A stretch of 64,000 bases of DNA, taken from contig NC_058189.1 in assembly GCF_907165205.1 (NCBI RefSeq), positions 69,463,815 to 69,527,814 of the forward strand, read 5' to 3'. This stretch comes from Coccinella septempunctata (Eukaryota > Arthropoda > Insecta > Coleoptera > Coccinellidae). This document shows, piece after piece, positions 12,284-24,389 of this stretch (within the stretch, counting starts at the first letter, position 1; each line of letters begins with the position of its first letter). A program made the position numbers and the translations under genes. Below the pieces are notes generated by a model. It was not told the origin of the DNA, ran no database searches, and saw only the letters and a program-made list of their open reading frames with translations.

Positions 12284-13568
12284 CTAGGATGTATTGATAT
12301 CTAATTAGCCTAGACCAGTTCTATGCATAAAATAAAATTTTGTTACCATAGAAACGAACAATAACTTATTAGAAATTTCAGTGTTAAGTTTGAGGTCAAG
12401 AAAGTAAATCAGAGTTACGCAATAAATCAAAAGAAAGAAGATGTACACCGAAATTGTGAAAATCGAAAAATTGAGTTATCGAGCCATCATCAAGTACCTG
12501 TATTTTAAAGGGTCAAGAGGTAAGAAGATTTACGAAGGTATGCTTAATATCCTTGGTGACCAATGTCCTTCTTATGCTCCGTGAAAAATTGGACTGCAAG
12601 CTTCAAAAGAGGTAAATTTTCCATTGAAGATGATGACCGATCGGAAAGGCCAGTTTATTTGTCAGTCCCCGAAAATATCGATGCAGTTCATGACATGATT
12701 TTATCAGACCGTCGAATTGGGCTGAAACGGATATCTGAAACACTGAATATTTCATAAGAACGCGTTCATCATATAGTTCACATCAATTTGGACATGAGAA
12801 AAATTCCTGCAGAATGGATCCCCAAATGCTTGAATGTTGACGAAAAGCGTGCAAGGGTAGAGGCATCGCGTTCGCTCTGTGCTCGATTTGAAAATGATGT
12901 AGACGTCTTAAACCGAATTGTTACTATGGATGAGACGTGGGTACATTTCTACGATCCAGAAACAAAGCAACAATTGATGGAATGGCGACACTCTGGTTCT
13001 CCAAGACCTAAGAAGTTTCGTGTCCAAAAATCTGCTGGAAAAGTTCTTGCTTCAGTTTTTTGGGATTGCGAAGGAGTAATCAGGATTGGTTTCTTGGATA
13101 AGGGTAGCAAAATAACCGGAGATTACTATTCGACATGACCGACTATCTACGGGAAAAAATTAAAGAGAAAAGACGCGGAAAGCTATCCGAAGGTGTTTTG
13201 TTTTTGCAGGAAAACGCCCCTGCACACAAATCTCATGTTACCATGCTAAAAATCCGTGATTTATTATTTGAATTACTAGAACACCCCTCTCATTCACCAG
13301 ATTTGCGGCCATCCACTATCATCTCTTTCCTCAACTGAAAAAAAGTTTGAAAGGTCGTAAATTTTCTTCCAACGAGGAGGTAATAAAAGCTGTGTAGGTC
13401 TGGTTTGCAGAGCAAGAAGTAACATTTTTTTTTAAAGGTCTAGAGACGTTGTAGGTTCGCTGTAATAAATATATCCAATTAAGGGGGAATATATTGAGTA
13501 ATAAAATATTTTGCATTGAAATTTTGTGTGGTTCTATAGTAGGCTAATCATTTTTCAATATATCCTCG
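12284..13568 (+). mobile_element. Mariner element, full length but inactive
   Basis: The 1,285-bp element is flanked by TA at 12,282-12,283 and 13,569-13,570. Its ends form imperfect terminal inverted repeats of about 28 bp (left AGGATGTATTGATATC, right reverse complement AGGATATATTGAAAAA). Size, TA target and ends are those of the mariner family. The transposase inside is broken, so the copy could at best be moved by an enzyme supplied elsewhere. Confidence 0.9.
12452..13490 (+). pseudogene. Mariner transposase, broken
   Basis: Frames in order: VKIEKLSYRAIIKYL at about 12,458; helix-turn-helix region 12,563-12,757 ending in a stop; DDE region 12,788-13,138 with TMDETWVHFYDPE; then 13,135-13,338 with LQENAPAHKS and HSPDL. 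Mariner transposases are about 345 residues with a DD34D catalytic triad and cut and rejoin DNA at their own TIRs. Here there is a stop near 12,755, further frame changes around 13,130 and 13,310, and the second catalytic aspartate (normally QDNAPAH) reads glutamate. The later YHLFPQLKK block is recoverable only in another frame. Clearly non-functional. Confidence 0.9.
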
Positions 13569-13570
13569 TA

Positions 13571-14628
13571 AATATGATCTTAAACATGTGAAGATAATTC
13601 TTGATATAAGCATTTCACATCCTCTAGGCATACTAATGATCTGAATAATTTTCATCCTGAATAACTTCAAAGAGAAATATTTGAATGAAATCTTATTTTT
13701 CTGCTTGCCGTTATCGAATCATTCCCAGCGAGAGAACCCATTGCCATTTTAATTTTCCCACCTCAATTTTCCGCTTTCTTTTATTCTTCTAACCTCGTTT
13801 TCCCACCCTTCGAGGAGCGGCGTTTCTTCCTTCGACGCAGTTCGATAAAAACAAAAGCCGGAAAAATAAATTAGACCCACCTGATGAACATCGGGAATTT
13901 CTCATGTTTCGTGATTAAACATGGGGAATTCTCGGGCGGACATTCCTCCTTTCCCCCACCGCCCCCCCCCCTCGACAAAACGAAAGAATAGAAACGAAAA
14001 AATTCGGGATATTAGGGCATTCTTTTCAATTATTCCGGCGGGCCTGGAAACACTGCTCGCATTAATTTTTATTAACGGCATTTTAACGTTTAATGTTCAT
14101 TGTCTGGAGGTCGGGGGGCCTAATGGGATCCTGAACAAAGTATTATTTTCCGACGTTCGTCTTTTGAAAAATGCGATATTTCAGGGCGGACGGTCGCGCT
14201 TTTGCTGAATTGTTCATAACGTGATAAACATTATGACCGCGTATCTGAAGAAGTTGTCCAACGACAGTTGGAATCAACAATTCGTCGAGAAATTCCTCTA
14301 AGAGTTACTACACTCTTCAATCTGGCAAACGCAAAAGCTCAACTAGAGCAGAAAGAACTTTTTTCTCAAGATATTTATTGTTCCTTAAAAGGGGAGACAT
14401 TTACTGATTCGCTAGAAATCCAATGAAACTTCGACAAGCATGATAGTTGCATCAATAATCATAATCCATGCCTTTCCTTAGGTATTATAACATTCATAAA
14501 TCACTTGTGATTAATAAGCCATTATTCATCAATCAAGAATGCAAACATACTTGCTCAGTTAGTTCGACGTTGAGCCACTAGGAGATTTTAGTATCTCTCT
14601 TTGGCGCATATACTGGTTGAATCTCTAT
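13571..14628. other. No confident gene; GC-richer patch 13,700-14,210
   Basis: The patch from about 13,700 to 14,210 is richer in C and G than its surroundings and repeat-free, as conserved non-coding sequence often is. The 95-codon frame at 13,921-14,208 begins in a proline/arginine-rich run and resembles nothing I know. I do not call it a gene. Confidence 0.35.
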
Positions 14629-14845
14629 ACAAAGTGAGTCTTTGACGCGTACAACTCTTTCAACAGTGGATTCTTGAGGTCAAAAGAAACACTTCTTTCC
14701 TGTACCATTTTTGCCGATTAGACCCTGATAAAAAGATAGAGCCATTTCAAGTTTTCATAATTTCATTACACATCTGTGGATCTTTTAAACAGAGTTGTAA
14801 TCAGCCAAAGTGCCCGATTTTTCAAATTTCTCGTCAAAAGACATA
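14629..14845 (+). mobile_element. Long-TIR MITE, truncated copy
   Basis: It carries AAGTGAGTCTTTGACGCGTAC, GAGGTCAAAAGAAACACTTC, CACATCTGTGGATCTTTTAAA and GTAATCAGCCAAAGTGCCC. These are the same blocks, in the same order, as the left half of the 59.7-kb copy. The right half is absent. Confidence 0.75.
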
Positions 14846-14875
14846 AAAAAAGAACAGACTTATAATTTCTTCAGG

Positions 14876-15785
14876 TTAATTGCGACTGTGTGCCCTCCTG
14901 TGACTGAAGAGAGCCAACCGTGACCTACAGATCCTTCCACACTCCGGGCATAGATAGTCACCAACCAGATCTGGCCCTAACTGTATTCTTCTAGAGTCTC
15001 CATTATAACTGTGGACCAAAAACATCCACTGTGATTTGTCTAACGCTAGTTGTTTCCAGTTATGATTGGCATTAACTGATTTTAGGGATTGATGCAGTTT
15101 ATGCTTAAACCGCTCATACTGGCCTCTTGGTTTCCGAGCTCCCTCTGTGAATTCGCCATACAGAGTTATTTTGGGGAGTCTTGTGTCTTGCATTCTCAGA
15201 ATGTGGCCGATCCATCTGAGTCAGGCCCTCGTTACTTGAGTCTCAATTGTTATACAACTCGCGCGTTGCAAGACTTCTGCATTTGAAACTTTGTGGAACC
15301 ATCTGATGTGCATTATTTGTCTTACATGGCGTTGTTGCAATTGTTCAAACTGTTTAATATGTCGCCTCTAGGGCGTCCAGCTTTCGCTTCCGTAAAGAAG
15401 CGTTGGGAGGACGATTGCTTTGTAAACAGCTGTCTTGGTCTTCAGACTGAGGTCGTGATTTTGAAACACTCTGACTTTTAGCTTCCAGAATGTAAAATTT
15501 TTTCTAAGAATGGAATCAGACGATTTGCCATAATCTTCGCGAGAATTTTGCCGGCCACGCTAAGCAACGATATGCCCCTGTAATTGTTGCCATTTGACGT
15601 ATCGCCTTTGTTCTTATAGAGGTTGATAACTAAACCGTCTCTGAAGTCTTGTGGCACATCTCCTTGTTCCCAGATATTGCGGAATAGTGCTAGGAGACTG
15701 TTTGAGGAATGCTTTGCCAAATGTCAGTCAAAGTATTTGCGAGCTGTTGTAATATCTGTGGTGGTTCAGATAAGCTGTGTCATGG
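14876..15785 (-). pseudogene. LINE remnant: RT piece joined to C-terminal tail
   Basis: Reading on the minus strand, 15,720-15,478 encodes a reverse-transcriptase segment (WEQGDVPQDFRDG, then NKGD..NNYRGISLLSVAGKI). This is followed abruptly by the element's C-terminal tail (15,480-14,876), which includes RLRW..HILRMQDTRLPK and a terminal zinc-knuckle-like CPECGRICRSRLALFSHRRAH. The catalytic core of the RT (the F/YADD region) is missing between the two. Comparison with the copy at 29.1-29.8 kb places the deletion joint at about 15,490, after CTTCCAGAATG. The family is a non-LTR retrotransposon; I do not assign the clade. Several frame changes make it inactive. Confidence 0.8.
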
Positions 15786-16865
15786 CCGAGACTTTGCAGA
15801 CCAGGCATGACAATTTCGACTGGTATGGATGAGCATTAGATTGCTACTACACAACAATAGATGAGTTATAGTAGCCTATTATCCCACAAACGGACCGCAA
15901 AAGCTATGATTTGTTAAGAGGACCATATTGTGTGTGTATTTCAAGCATTCATCTCTGCAAAGAGTAAGTTTCCTTTCAGATATCCACTCGAATTTTTGAG
16001 CAGTGAACTGAATCTTCCGTTTCAGATTACGCAAGAAACCTTCTTGTGATTTTCGTTAAAATCTCAATTTTTAAGCGTATAATTCGGGTAATAAATTCTG
16101 CGAAATAACAAGGCACCGCTTGGGGACGGCAATAATTCGAATTTTGATGAAAATCCCCGAGAGAACGCGGGAAAAAAGAAGAATATCATCGCCGGATTGA
16201 AAAATTTCAATCCCCCGATCTTCTCGAAACGAATTAAAAGTTGGAGAAAGCTCCTTGCGCCCCATCCGGGTGGGAGTGGGGAATTTCGGAGGGGCTAAAA
16301 TCCGCGAATCCCGATGGCTAATGAGTTATTTGTCCATCCGCCGTATCAACATTGTCGGGAAATTCCTAACAGACTGAAATTAACGCCGAAACAAAAAAGC
16401 CTTCCCGCCTCCATTCAGCGATGGCCGAATTGAAATTAGGGCAACAAATGACGTACATTAGCGATGACAAGAGACCTAAATTATTTTCGAGTCCCCATGA
16501 ATTAACTCCCCCTTTCGGGCCCGTTAGAATAATTGTGATTTCTTTCCTCTTGTGACGGTCGCTAAGTCTTCATTTTTCCCCCGGTAATTAGGGAATGTTT
16601 CGAAAGAATGGCGGTGATTAGGATTATGACTCGGGACGTGGATTCACTTGAGGGAGATGAAGGTATTAAATTAAATTCCTCCCGGGATATTGGACTATCT
16701 CTGGATCTCGAGAATCTGCAGCCTTTCAGCGTATTTTATGCATGGTTGGGTTAAATTAAGGGTTTGTTTGGATATACAAGAATAACTTACTTAACATCTG
16801 ATGTTTCGATACAGTATTGATTGTTGAAGGTATCCCCTATCGACTTCTTTGTGACTTCTCAGCAT
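15786..16865. other. No gene seen
   Basis: The part from 16,070 to 16,700 is GC-richer and repeat-free, with no splice-bounded open frame I can defend. It might be conserved regulatory sequence, but nothing in it proves that. Confidence 0.35.
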
Positions 16866-16869
16866 CCCA

Positions 16870-17200
16870 GATTTGAAGATTTATTGCGAGGAGAGTTCAT
16901 CTTTCAGAATATGTACCACTTTTAGCTCTGTTCACCTTCAAAAAAGATGAGGTCACTTGAAAACTCGTCAAGACCAAAGAGTTGGACTGAGGTCCACGAA
17001 ATTTAGAGATTTATTACAAGATGAGTAGTTTTTTCAGAATATGTATAATTTCACGCTCTTAGACAATTTTTCTGTTTAATACGTAAGTAGAAATGTGAAC
17101 TTTGTAAAAGTCAAGACCTAACGGTTATGCCGAGATGGATGAAATTCTCAGATTTATCACTAAAAGATTTGCTCTTTCAGAATATTCATCACATTTAGAT
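16870..17200. repeat. Diverged units of the 174-bp repeat family
   Basis: Repeated blocks TTTATT(G/A)C(G/A)AG..AGAG, CTTTCAGAATATGTA and AAGACC(A/T)AA..GTT recur, with spacing shorter and less regular than at 0.4-0.8 kb. The best-preserved unit is at 17,102-17,190. Confidence 0.7.
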
Positions 17201-17214
17201 TCATACTCCATTCA

Positions 17215-17720
17215 CTTTTATTTTAGCAGTCGGTTGGCCATGGAAATTTGACACATTTCACTCTGTATAGTACGAAAATGTGGGGTTATGACGCTTGTCA
17301 AAACATTTTTTGGTTTTAAATCAACGCTATGTTGCCCGTTCCACGTAAAAGTTTCTGTTATCAGGTATTTTATCACAATGTAGAATCTCTACGGAAAATA
17401 TGTGACGAATATAACTGAAGTTTATACAAACTAATTGAAGGCATACCAAATCCAGTTATTTGCATAGAAAATACGAGAGATCAGTATAATATCATAATAT
17501 GCACTAGCTTGAGGAAAGTTTATGTTCCTTATCTTCATTGGCTAAAGTTTGAATACGTTACATCAGTTGTAGATTTCAAAAATATTAACCCGAAGATGAA
17601 ATGCCTATGTTGAAGTTGTTGGGAATGGGTATCTCCCGAAGGAATTATCAGATAATTACAAGAATGTTAAATTCTTCAACAAAAATCATCTTGCATCAAT
17701 ATAAGTAAAAGGAATTAAAG
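17215..17720 (+). repeat. ~500-bp dispersed repeat, copy 1
   Basis: The sequence matches 42,990-43,480 in inverted orientation, including CATGGAAATTTGACACATTTC, GTTGCCCGTTCCACGTAAAAG, TTTTATCACAATGTAGAATCTC and GGGAATGGGTATCTCCCGAAGG. A frame of about 70 codons through the copy at 43 kb (LPVLRESFCFYLFYHNVESL) is also traceable here with breaks, so this was probably a coding mobile element once. No family recognised. Confidence 0.75.
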
Positions 17721-19189
17721 GAAGTTTCAATCAAGATGAACTTTACCTTTGAACAAAAATTTCACATGAATAAACAATTAGCAGGACAACTGGCGCGTAT
17801 TTGTGGCTGTTCATCTTAATGCATTGATATAATAATAATAATTAGGTATTTATTGGTACCTTAAGACATTTACAATTTAGAGGACAAGTAAAATGAAAAA
17901 TAGGAAAATCAATTTTCGGGAACTTATTCTACGATGACATTCATCGCAAATTCTGTTGTAAACTTTTCGCATTGAATCACTCAAACATAAAATTCTCAAA
18001 TGCCACCACTTTTTTGGGTCTCCCAATAGAAGGAAATTCTTTGTCATCCTCTTCATTCACAATCTTTCTGATTGTGGAAATATTCATCTGAAATATAAGT
18101 CGTTTAAACTAAGATAAAACATTATATAAATTCTCTTACATAGAATATGTTCGCTACCGTCTGACGTATTGTGGATTATAGAATATCAGGGTATAACTAT
18201 TTGAATGAGCGGACCTGAATTCTAAATAGCACTTCCTGAAACCCTATCTCTTTCTTCGATCACTTTCGGCAGTTTCGTTATAAAAATTGATATTAGTTGT
18301 GGCAACGGCGTTATGACATTAACGACATTTCATGAGTGCCAACCTTACTCCGTTCTAGTTACAAAAACTTGAGAAAATTATTTCATGGCCAACCGACTGC
18401 TAAAATAAATGTTAATGCAGTATACGATTATTTTCCTGGGAGAAAAATCACTCGAACGTTGACCTTGCGTTCATTTTTCATGAGTTCACAACCTTAATGG
18501 GCTTCTATACTCAAACGCACATATAGTGAAATGCTGCGTCATGAAAATTCATCGCTGTGAATCTAAGTTTCTTGGACAACACTATACAGGGTGTAAGTGG
18601 AAAATTTCGAACAGCCCTCTAGAGATAGCATCTGGAAAGCCATTATATTATTTTCTGAGATACCAGAAAACTGATGAAATTCAGTAAAAATTCCATGGGA
18701 GCGCGAAAGAAATCAAGAAAATCTTCCAACCGTTCACGCATCAACAGACTCACCTCCGGAATTTTTCCCTGGGTGCTTGCCATGTTTTCACGTACCGAAA
18801 ACGCGTCACCTCGCATTTCACACTGGGGAATGGCTCTGTGGACACTGCCGGAATTGCGAGAACCAAAGAAATGGAATTAGATCTCGGGTTTTTTGAACGT
18901 GCGGTTTTCTGATGCTCGACAAAAAAGTTAAATCGTTGTTCTTGCGCCAACCGGAACCCGGAACAATTCTTTTATCGGTTCGATCGGGATCGATGCGGGC
19001 TATATTGAGATGTCTTCGGGATAATCCCGAAGATGCATCCATAGGCGACATAAGCTCGCAGGCGGCTGTATTTGTTTCCCTGTTGTTCTTATAAAGGAGA
19101 TCAATATCGGATAAGGGGAAAAATAAATATCATGGAGAATTGGGAATTAAAATAGGATATATAATATGAGTAGAAATGATGATTTTCAT
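17721..19189. other. No recognised gene
   Basis: Contains a short (AAT)n tract at 17,829-17,845, probably a retroelement tail, and a TATACAGGGTGTAAG motif at 18,582. Overlapping open frames at 18,674-19,094 on both strands show no recognisable content. Confidence 0.4.
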
Positions 19190-21240
19190 ACACAATTTCC
19201 TTTTAGAATATTTTGGTGAGTTTAGATTTTATGATTTTTTCCACAAAGGTCCAGAATTTTCGATTTTCCATCGACCATACCTTGAAAACTAATTCTTTCA
19301 ACAAAATTCTGTTTGCATGTTCGTAATCAACATCCTCCATTTAGTGAATACTCCAATTTTTGTGTAAATCGGAGAGATAAAAAAATTTTCAAATTTTCCA
19401 TACACATGGAAAAATTGCGATTTTTCGAAGAAGATTTATGGTCTCCAATCAAAACCAAACTCTACCAAACTCTAACTACTACACTTATTAGAGGGCGTAG
19501 AATACGAATATGCAAACATTTTTCAAGTTTTGGTCGATAGAAAGTCGGAAATTTTAGACCTTCGCGGAAAAAATCATAAAAACTTGAATGTTTACGACAG
19601 ATTAATGAAATATGTTGTTTTCTATTTGCAAAGAACCAATATATCATCAAAAAGTTAGATTATGTTCAGTGAATTTTTTCTGGCCGCTACAACTCCTCAA
19701 AATTGACCTATTTTTTCGAAGTTTTGCACTTAAACTGATTAATTTCCCAAAATATTGATCCAACAAAAAATTACAATTACATATTCGTGATCTACGACCT
19801 CAAATTAGTCAGTTAAATGTCCCGGGTCGATGTAGCTGAATAAATGATTTTTTTTTCGTTGGTGGAGCGCGGGTCAAACATAATAGGCGAGCGACATTCT
19901 TGTGAATAAAAAAAATAAATAAATTTTCTGAATTATTTCAACCCGGGTCATTTTTTTGAGTGATTCGGGTTCGTAGATTACAAATTTGCAATTAGATTTT
20001 TTCTAGGATCAGTACTTTGGGAAAAAAATCACTTTTAGTGGAATTTTGGAAAAAAAACTGCTAAATTTCGAGGAGTTGTGGAAGTCAGAAAAAAAGCAAT
20101 GAAAATAAGCTGATTTTTTTTTGCTGATAGATCGATTCTGTGGGAAAAAAAAAAACAATTTTCATTCATCTACCGCAAACAGTTTAGATTTTATGATTTT
20201 TTTCGCGAAGATTCAAAATTTTCTATTTTCCATGGACTATAACTTGAAAACTAATACTTCCAGCAAAATTCTTTTTGCATATTCGTAATCTACGTCTTTG
20301 ATTTAGTAAATAGTCCAATTTTGTTGGAAATCAGGGAGATCGAAATTTTTTCAAATTTTCCATGCATATGTATGGAAAAAATTGAGATTTTTTGAAAAAT
20401 GTTTCTGGTCTCCGATCAGCACCAAATTTATACTGTCGACTAATTCGAGGGTGTAGAACATAAATATGCAAACAGATATATTTTTTTAAATTTATTTTTC
20501 AAGTTTTGATCGATAGAAAATCGGAAATTTCAGACCTTCTCGGGAAAAATCATAAAAACTTGAAAGTCCACGATAGATGGATGAAATATGTTTCTTCCTA
20601 TTTGCAAAGAACCAATATATCATCAAAAGAATCAGCTTATGTATAGTATCTTTTTTCTGGCTGCTACATCTCCTCAAAATTGACCTATTTTTTCGAAATG
20701 TTTGATCCTACTAAATATTGATCCTACAAAAAATCCAATTGCATATTCGTGATCTACGACCTCGAATTCGTGAGCGATACAACCCTGGTCGATGTAGCTG
20801 AATTAATTTTTTTTTTGGTGGTGGAGCGCGGAAACAGGCCAGCAACGGCTGCAAACGATTTTTGTAAATAAAAAAAAAATGATTTCTCGAACTATTTCAA
20901 ACCGGGTCTTATTTTCGACTAATTCGAGGTCTCAGATTACAAATATGCAATTGGATTTTTCTAGGATCAGTTTTTGGGAAAAAACTTCATTTTAGTGGAA
21001 AAATTGGTCAACTTTGAGGAGCTGTAGCAGCCAGATAAGAAGCACTGTACATAAGCTGATTTTTCTGGTGGGAGATTGGTTCTGTGCGAATAGAAAAAAC
21101 TAATTTTTCTCCACCTACCGCGAACAGTAAAGATTTTATGATTTTTTCCGCGAAGGTTCGAAATTTAGGATTTTCCATCTCGAAGGAAATCATAATACCA
21201 AGCTGAAATAGAAACTGAAACATGGCAGAAAGGATAGTCT
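19190..21240. repeat. Tandem array of ~950-bp units
   Basis: The block GTTTAGATTTTATGATTTTTT begins at 19,220 and 20,182, and a variant (GTAAAGATTTTATG) begins at 21,127, giving periods of about 962 and 945 bp. Between them, shared landmarks appear in order: TTGAAAACTAAT, TTCGTAATC, ATGCAAACA, GAAAATCGGAAATTT, GTTCTTTGCAAATAGG (minus), CAACTCCTC and GGTGGAGCGCGG. Two full units and the start of a third are present. There is no coding content, and each unit is rich in A/T homopolymers. Confidence 0.85.
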
Positions 21241-22365
21241 TTGTAATCAACTGAGCGTAAACTCTACATGTTTTTTTTACCCTGTATGAAGATATCAACG
21301 TTTTTGGGACACTGTTCTGGAGGTTCTTGCAGTACCGAATAATTTAACTACAATTTGGCGTATAAACAATCAAAATCGATGAAAACTAAAAAAGTTCTTG
21401 GACAACGAATTTAAGTCCATTTGAAAATGATGAAATGGCCCGAAAATGGGCATAAATCTCCCAATTCCGATGGGTGGCTTTTTGTCCACCCCTCGCTCAA
21501 AGATCTCGACGAATCGATCGTAAACGTAGTCAACCTGGCAAAAAGTGCGACGACGCCCTATTCTGTTCGCTAACGACTCGGAGGATGCAAAAAGCGATTT
21601 TCTGATGATTCTGAATATTTTTCAGCCGAATGGAAAGCCTCATTTGCGGACAACTTAGAGATGATGAATCGTCCTCTCTCTCTGCAGTCTATATTCCTCG
21701 GGGATAGGAAACGATTTCGAATATCCGTGTTTCGGTCCGTGGAATCCTTGAAGGTGTTTCCATGCCGAAACTCACGTCTCCTATCGAATCGGATTAATTG
21801 CGATTGAATCTGTTCCGACGCTATCCGTGGTGTATGATTTTGTCGGATATCTTGTTATGATGTATTTTCTGGGAATTGCTGGATGGAAGACGAGTCAGTG
21901 ATCGACTTTTGTCTATTGATTTTAACAACAGATCTCGTCTCGGTCGTGTATTTCTGATTTTTCCGAACTCGACAGTCTTAAAAATACAGTGTGGTGAAAT
22001 GAAACCTCAACACCTTGTTTTTCTGGCTTTGAAAGGAAAATGTGGAAAATCGCTCAGACCCATCAATTCCTGATTCGAGGGGAACAACTTATCCACTTTT
22101 TTTATCCCCCTAACTTCACCCCCTAACAGGGGTGAGCACAACCCCTTGATTTTACTGAGGATGAAGGGTGTTGCATTACCTCATGTTGAAGAACTTGTCG
22201 AGTACTATCTGATCCTGTGACACGCTTCAAAATTTCCATCGATAACGAAATGACAGGTAAAATAGAGGAAGAGTACTTACTTTTGTGATTATAGTTACTA
22301 ATAATGCCTTCAGCCTTGCGGCTTTCACACTCCTCTCAAAAGGAAAATTCGCTTATCCCAGATAT
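21241..22365. other. No recognised feature
   Basis: Short frames only. The interval 22,085-22,300 has C-runs (CCCCCTAACTTCACCCCCTAA) like the untranslated end of a retroelement and may belong to the LINE remnant that follows. Confidence 0.35.
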
Positions 22366-22366
22366 C

Positions 22367-23286
22367 TCAGATATCAAAAGGATTAAGCTCTGTTGGAGCC
22401 CTTTCCAGGTTTTCGGGCTCGTGGTGGTGGTCGGGTTCAGGCCGCTCCTCGGCTTCTTGCTGTCGGTTGCATTCCTGCTCCACCCACAATTCCTGTCGGA
22501 GCAGACGGTATTCCTCTGCATTCCCCATGTACTTGCGTACAGTTCTCGCCGTTCCCAGCAGTACCGCCTTCTGCATGACTCTATAGATATTTTCGTCCAA
22601 CTGAAGTTTCCCCGAGTTCTCTATAGTAGTTTCTTCGGTATCAGGCCTCTAGATGATATGACAATAGGGATGGTTTCGATATATTTCAGCTTCCACTGTC
22701 TCCTGGTTTGTTCCTCGAGATCTCTGTACTTTGAAATTTTTTCAGTGTGCCTATCTAGAAGATTGTTATAATTTGGAATCGCCACATCGATGAATAGTGC
22801 TCTCTCCTCATCCTTATTGAGCAATATAAGGTCTGGTCTATTGTGGGTTATTTTCCGGTCTGTGAGAACCGTGCGATCCCAGTAGAGCTTGTGATGTTTA
22901 TTTTCCAATACAGCATCCCGATGGTAATTGTAATAAGGAACCTTCTTCGAACTTAGAAGTTGGTGTTTTAGTGCCAATTCTTGGTGAAGAATCTTGGTAA
23001 CAGCATCATGTCTACTCTTGTACTCCGTGACCGCGAACTTCTGACATCCCCCGGTGATGTGCTGGATAGTTTTATGTGTCGCACAGCCATAACGACAGCT
23101 ATCATCCGCCACTGAGGCATCCTTGGCGATATATTTCATGTAGTTTCTTGTTGGAATCACCTGATCCTGGATGGCGAGCATGAAGCCCTTTGTCTCAGGA
23201 AATAACCTTCCAGTAATTCGACGCAGATATGTCGACGTAATCATGGTTGACCTCGTTCTGGTGCCTTCCATGCAAAGATTTGCCAA
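22367..23286 (-). pseudogene. Non-LTR retrotransposon C-terminal region, R2-like
   Basis: The frame 23,286-22,621 (221 residues) starts inside the protein. It shows LAIQDQVIPTRNY, a cysteine/histidine cluster CRYGCATHKTIQHITGGC, and RPDLILLNKDEERALFIDVA. The last resembles the PD-(D/E)xK core of the restriction-like endonuclease of R2-type elements, which nicks the target for reverse transcription. After PKKLL the frame breaks. The continuation (ENSGKLQLDENIYRVMQKAVLLGTARTVRKY) runs in another frame from about 22,630 to 22,367. The reverse transcriptase domain is not present upstream, so the copy is 5'-truncated and frameshifted. Clade assignment is tentative. Confidence 0.65.
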
Positions 23287-23600
23287 TCAGTTTCTGCATT
23301 TTACTTTCTGCAGAGTGTTCGACGGTTTCCAAGTGGTCCTGCTATAGTTTTAACGGTGTAGAACTATCAGCAACAGAAACTATTCGATGGAGTTCTGATG
23401 AAGCAGCCTTGCTCAGGAAATATTTTCGAAGTCCTTAAATTTCCTGGGACATACGGTTGGACGAATCAACAATTCCACTACCCCCAAGGTGTCTTGGCAA
23501 CTCGGTCCGTTCTATTGAGATTTAATAATAATAATATTATTATTAAATGCTTGAAATGGGCACCATTTACTTCAATGCAGTAATATAAGTTTTGCTGAAA
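23287..23600. other. Junction sequence with (AAT)n/(ATT)n
   Basis: It includes a palindromic AATAATAATATTATTATT run at 23,524-23,546 between two dead elements. Nothing else is recognisable. Confidence 0.4.
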
Positions 23601-23603
23601 ACG

Positions 23604-24385
23604 TTAACGTACATTACTCAAGATTTCTAGAGTAATTTGACGGCATTCATTAATGGTCCGAATTCGCAAATCATCCAGTGACTCAGGCTGGGTAGCGTAA
23701 ATCTTGGATTTCAGGTGAACCCACAGAAAAAAGTCCAGTGAAGCCAGATCAGGTGATCTGGGTGGCCACTCAATAAGTCCCCTTCTTCCAATCCAGTAGT
23801 GAGGAGAATTTTCATCTAAGAACTGACACACCGGTTGAACGACAGAGATGGTGCGCCATCTTGTTTTAAAATGATCGTTTGATGGTCTTCTGCATCATCC
23901 AATACTTGCATGACGGCTGGATAAATAGCGTTCTCCAATAGATCTAAGTGAATTTGGTCAGTAAGACTACTGGGTATAAGAAAGTGCCGATTATGTGATA
24001 TCCATAAATACCCACACAAACATTCAATTTTAGAGGAAGCTGACTATGCACCTCACAAAATAATCTTGGATTTTCATCTGACCAATACCGACAGTTATGC
24101 CGGTTAACAATGCCGTTAAGGTGAAATGAACACTTGTCCGAAAAACAGATATCGAACATGTAGTTTTGATAACCTGCCGTTGATCATTTCACTGACTACT
24201 TTACCGAACTGTAGTCGGCGAACGGGATCATCCTCATTCAGTTCCTGAACCAATCGTATCTTAAAAGGATGGAATTTATGTTGTTTGAGGATTCTCATGA
24301 TTTTTGTACGTGAAACATCAGATATATCGGTCAATTTCCCAGTTCTAAAAGTCGGATCCATTGCTACATGACCTAAGACAGCCAT
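23604..24385 (-). pseudogene. Mariner-like DDE transposase, broken
   Basis: Consecutive minus-strand frames carry the ordered landmarks of a Tc1/mariner-superfamily transposase. They are a helix-turn-helix end (FRTGKLTDISDVSRTKIMRILK, 24.3 kb), first catalytic Asp in FSDKCSF with LNGIVNRHNCRYW, second Asp in LKQDGAPSLSF, and third Asp in WPPRSPDLASLDFFLW. The product would cut and paste DNA at element termini. At least three frame changes separate the pieces, the N-terminus is missing, and I found no convincing flanking TIR pair. Confidence 0.8.
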
Positions 24386-24389
24386 CTAC

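Noticed and set aside
13921..14208. 95-codon plus-strand open frame in a GC-richer patch
   Set aside because: Begins in a polypyrimidine run, lacks similarity and has no splice context; a composition effect is more likely.
18586..21283. A 2.7-kb element bounded by CAGGGT motifs around the ~950-bp tandem units
   Set aside because: The inverted match is only about 8 bp and this motif is common in the window; not enough to define element ends.
22304..22771. 155-codon plus-strand open frame
   Set aside because: It lies opposite the recognisable C-terminal region of an R2-like retrotransposon and encodes nothing identifiable; it is a shadow.
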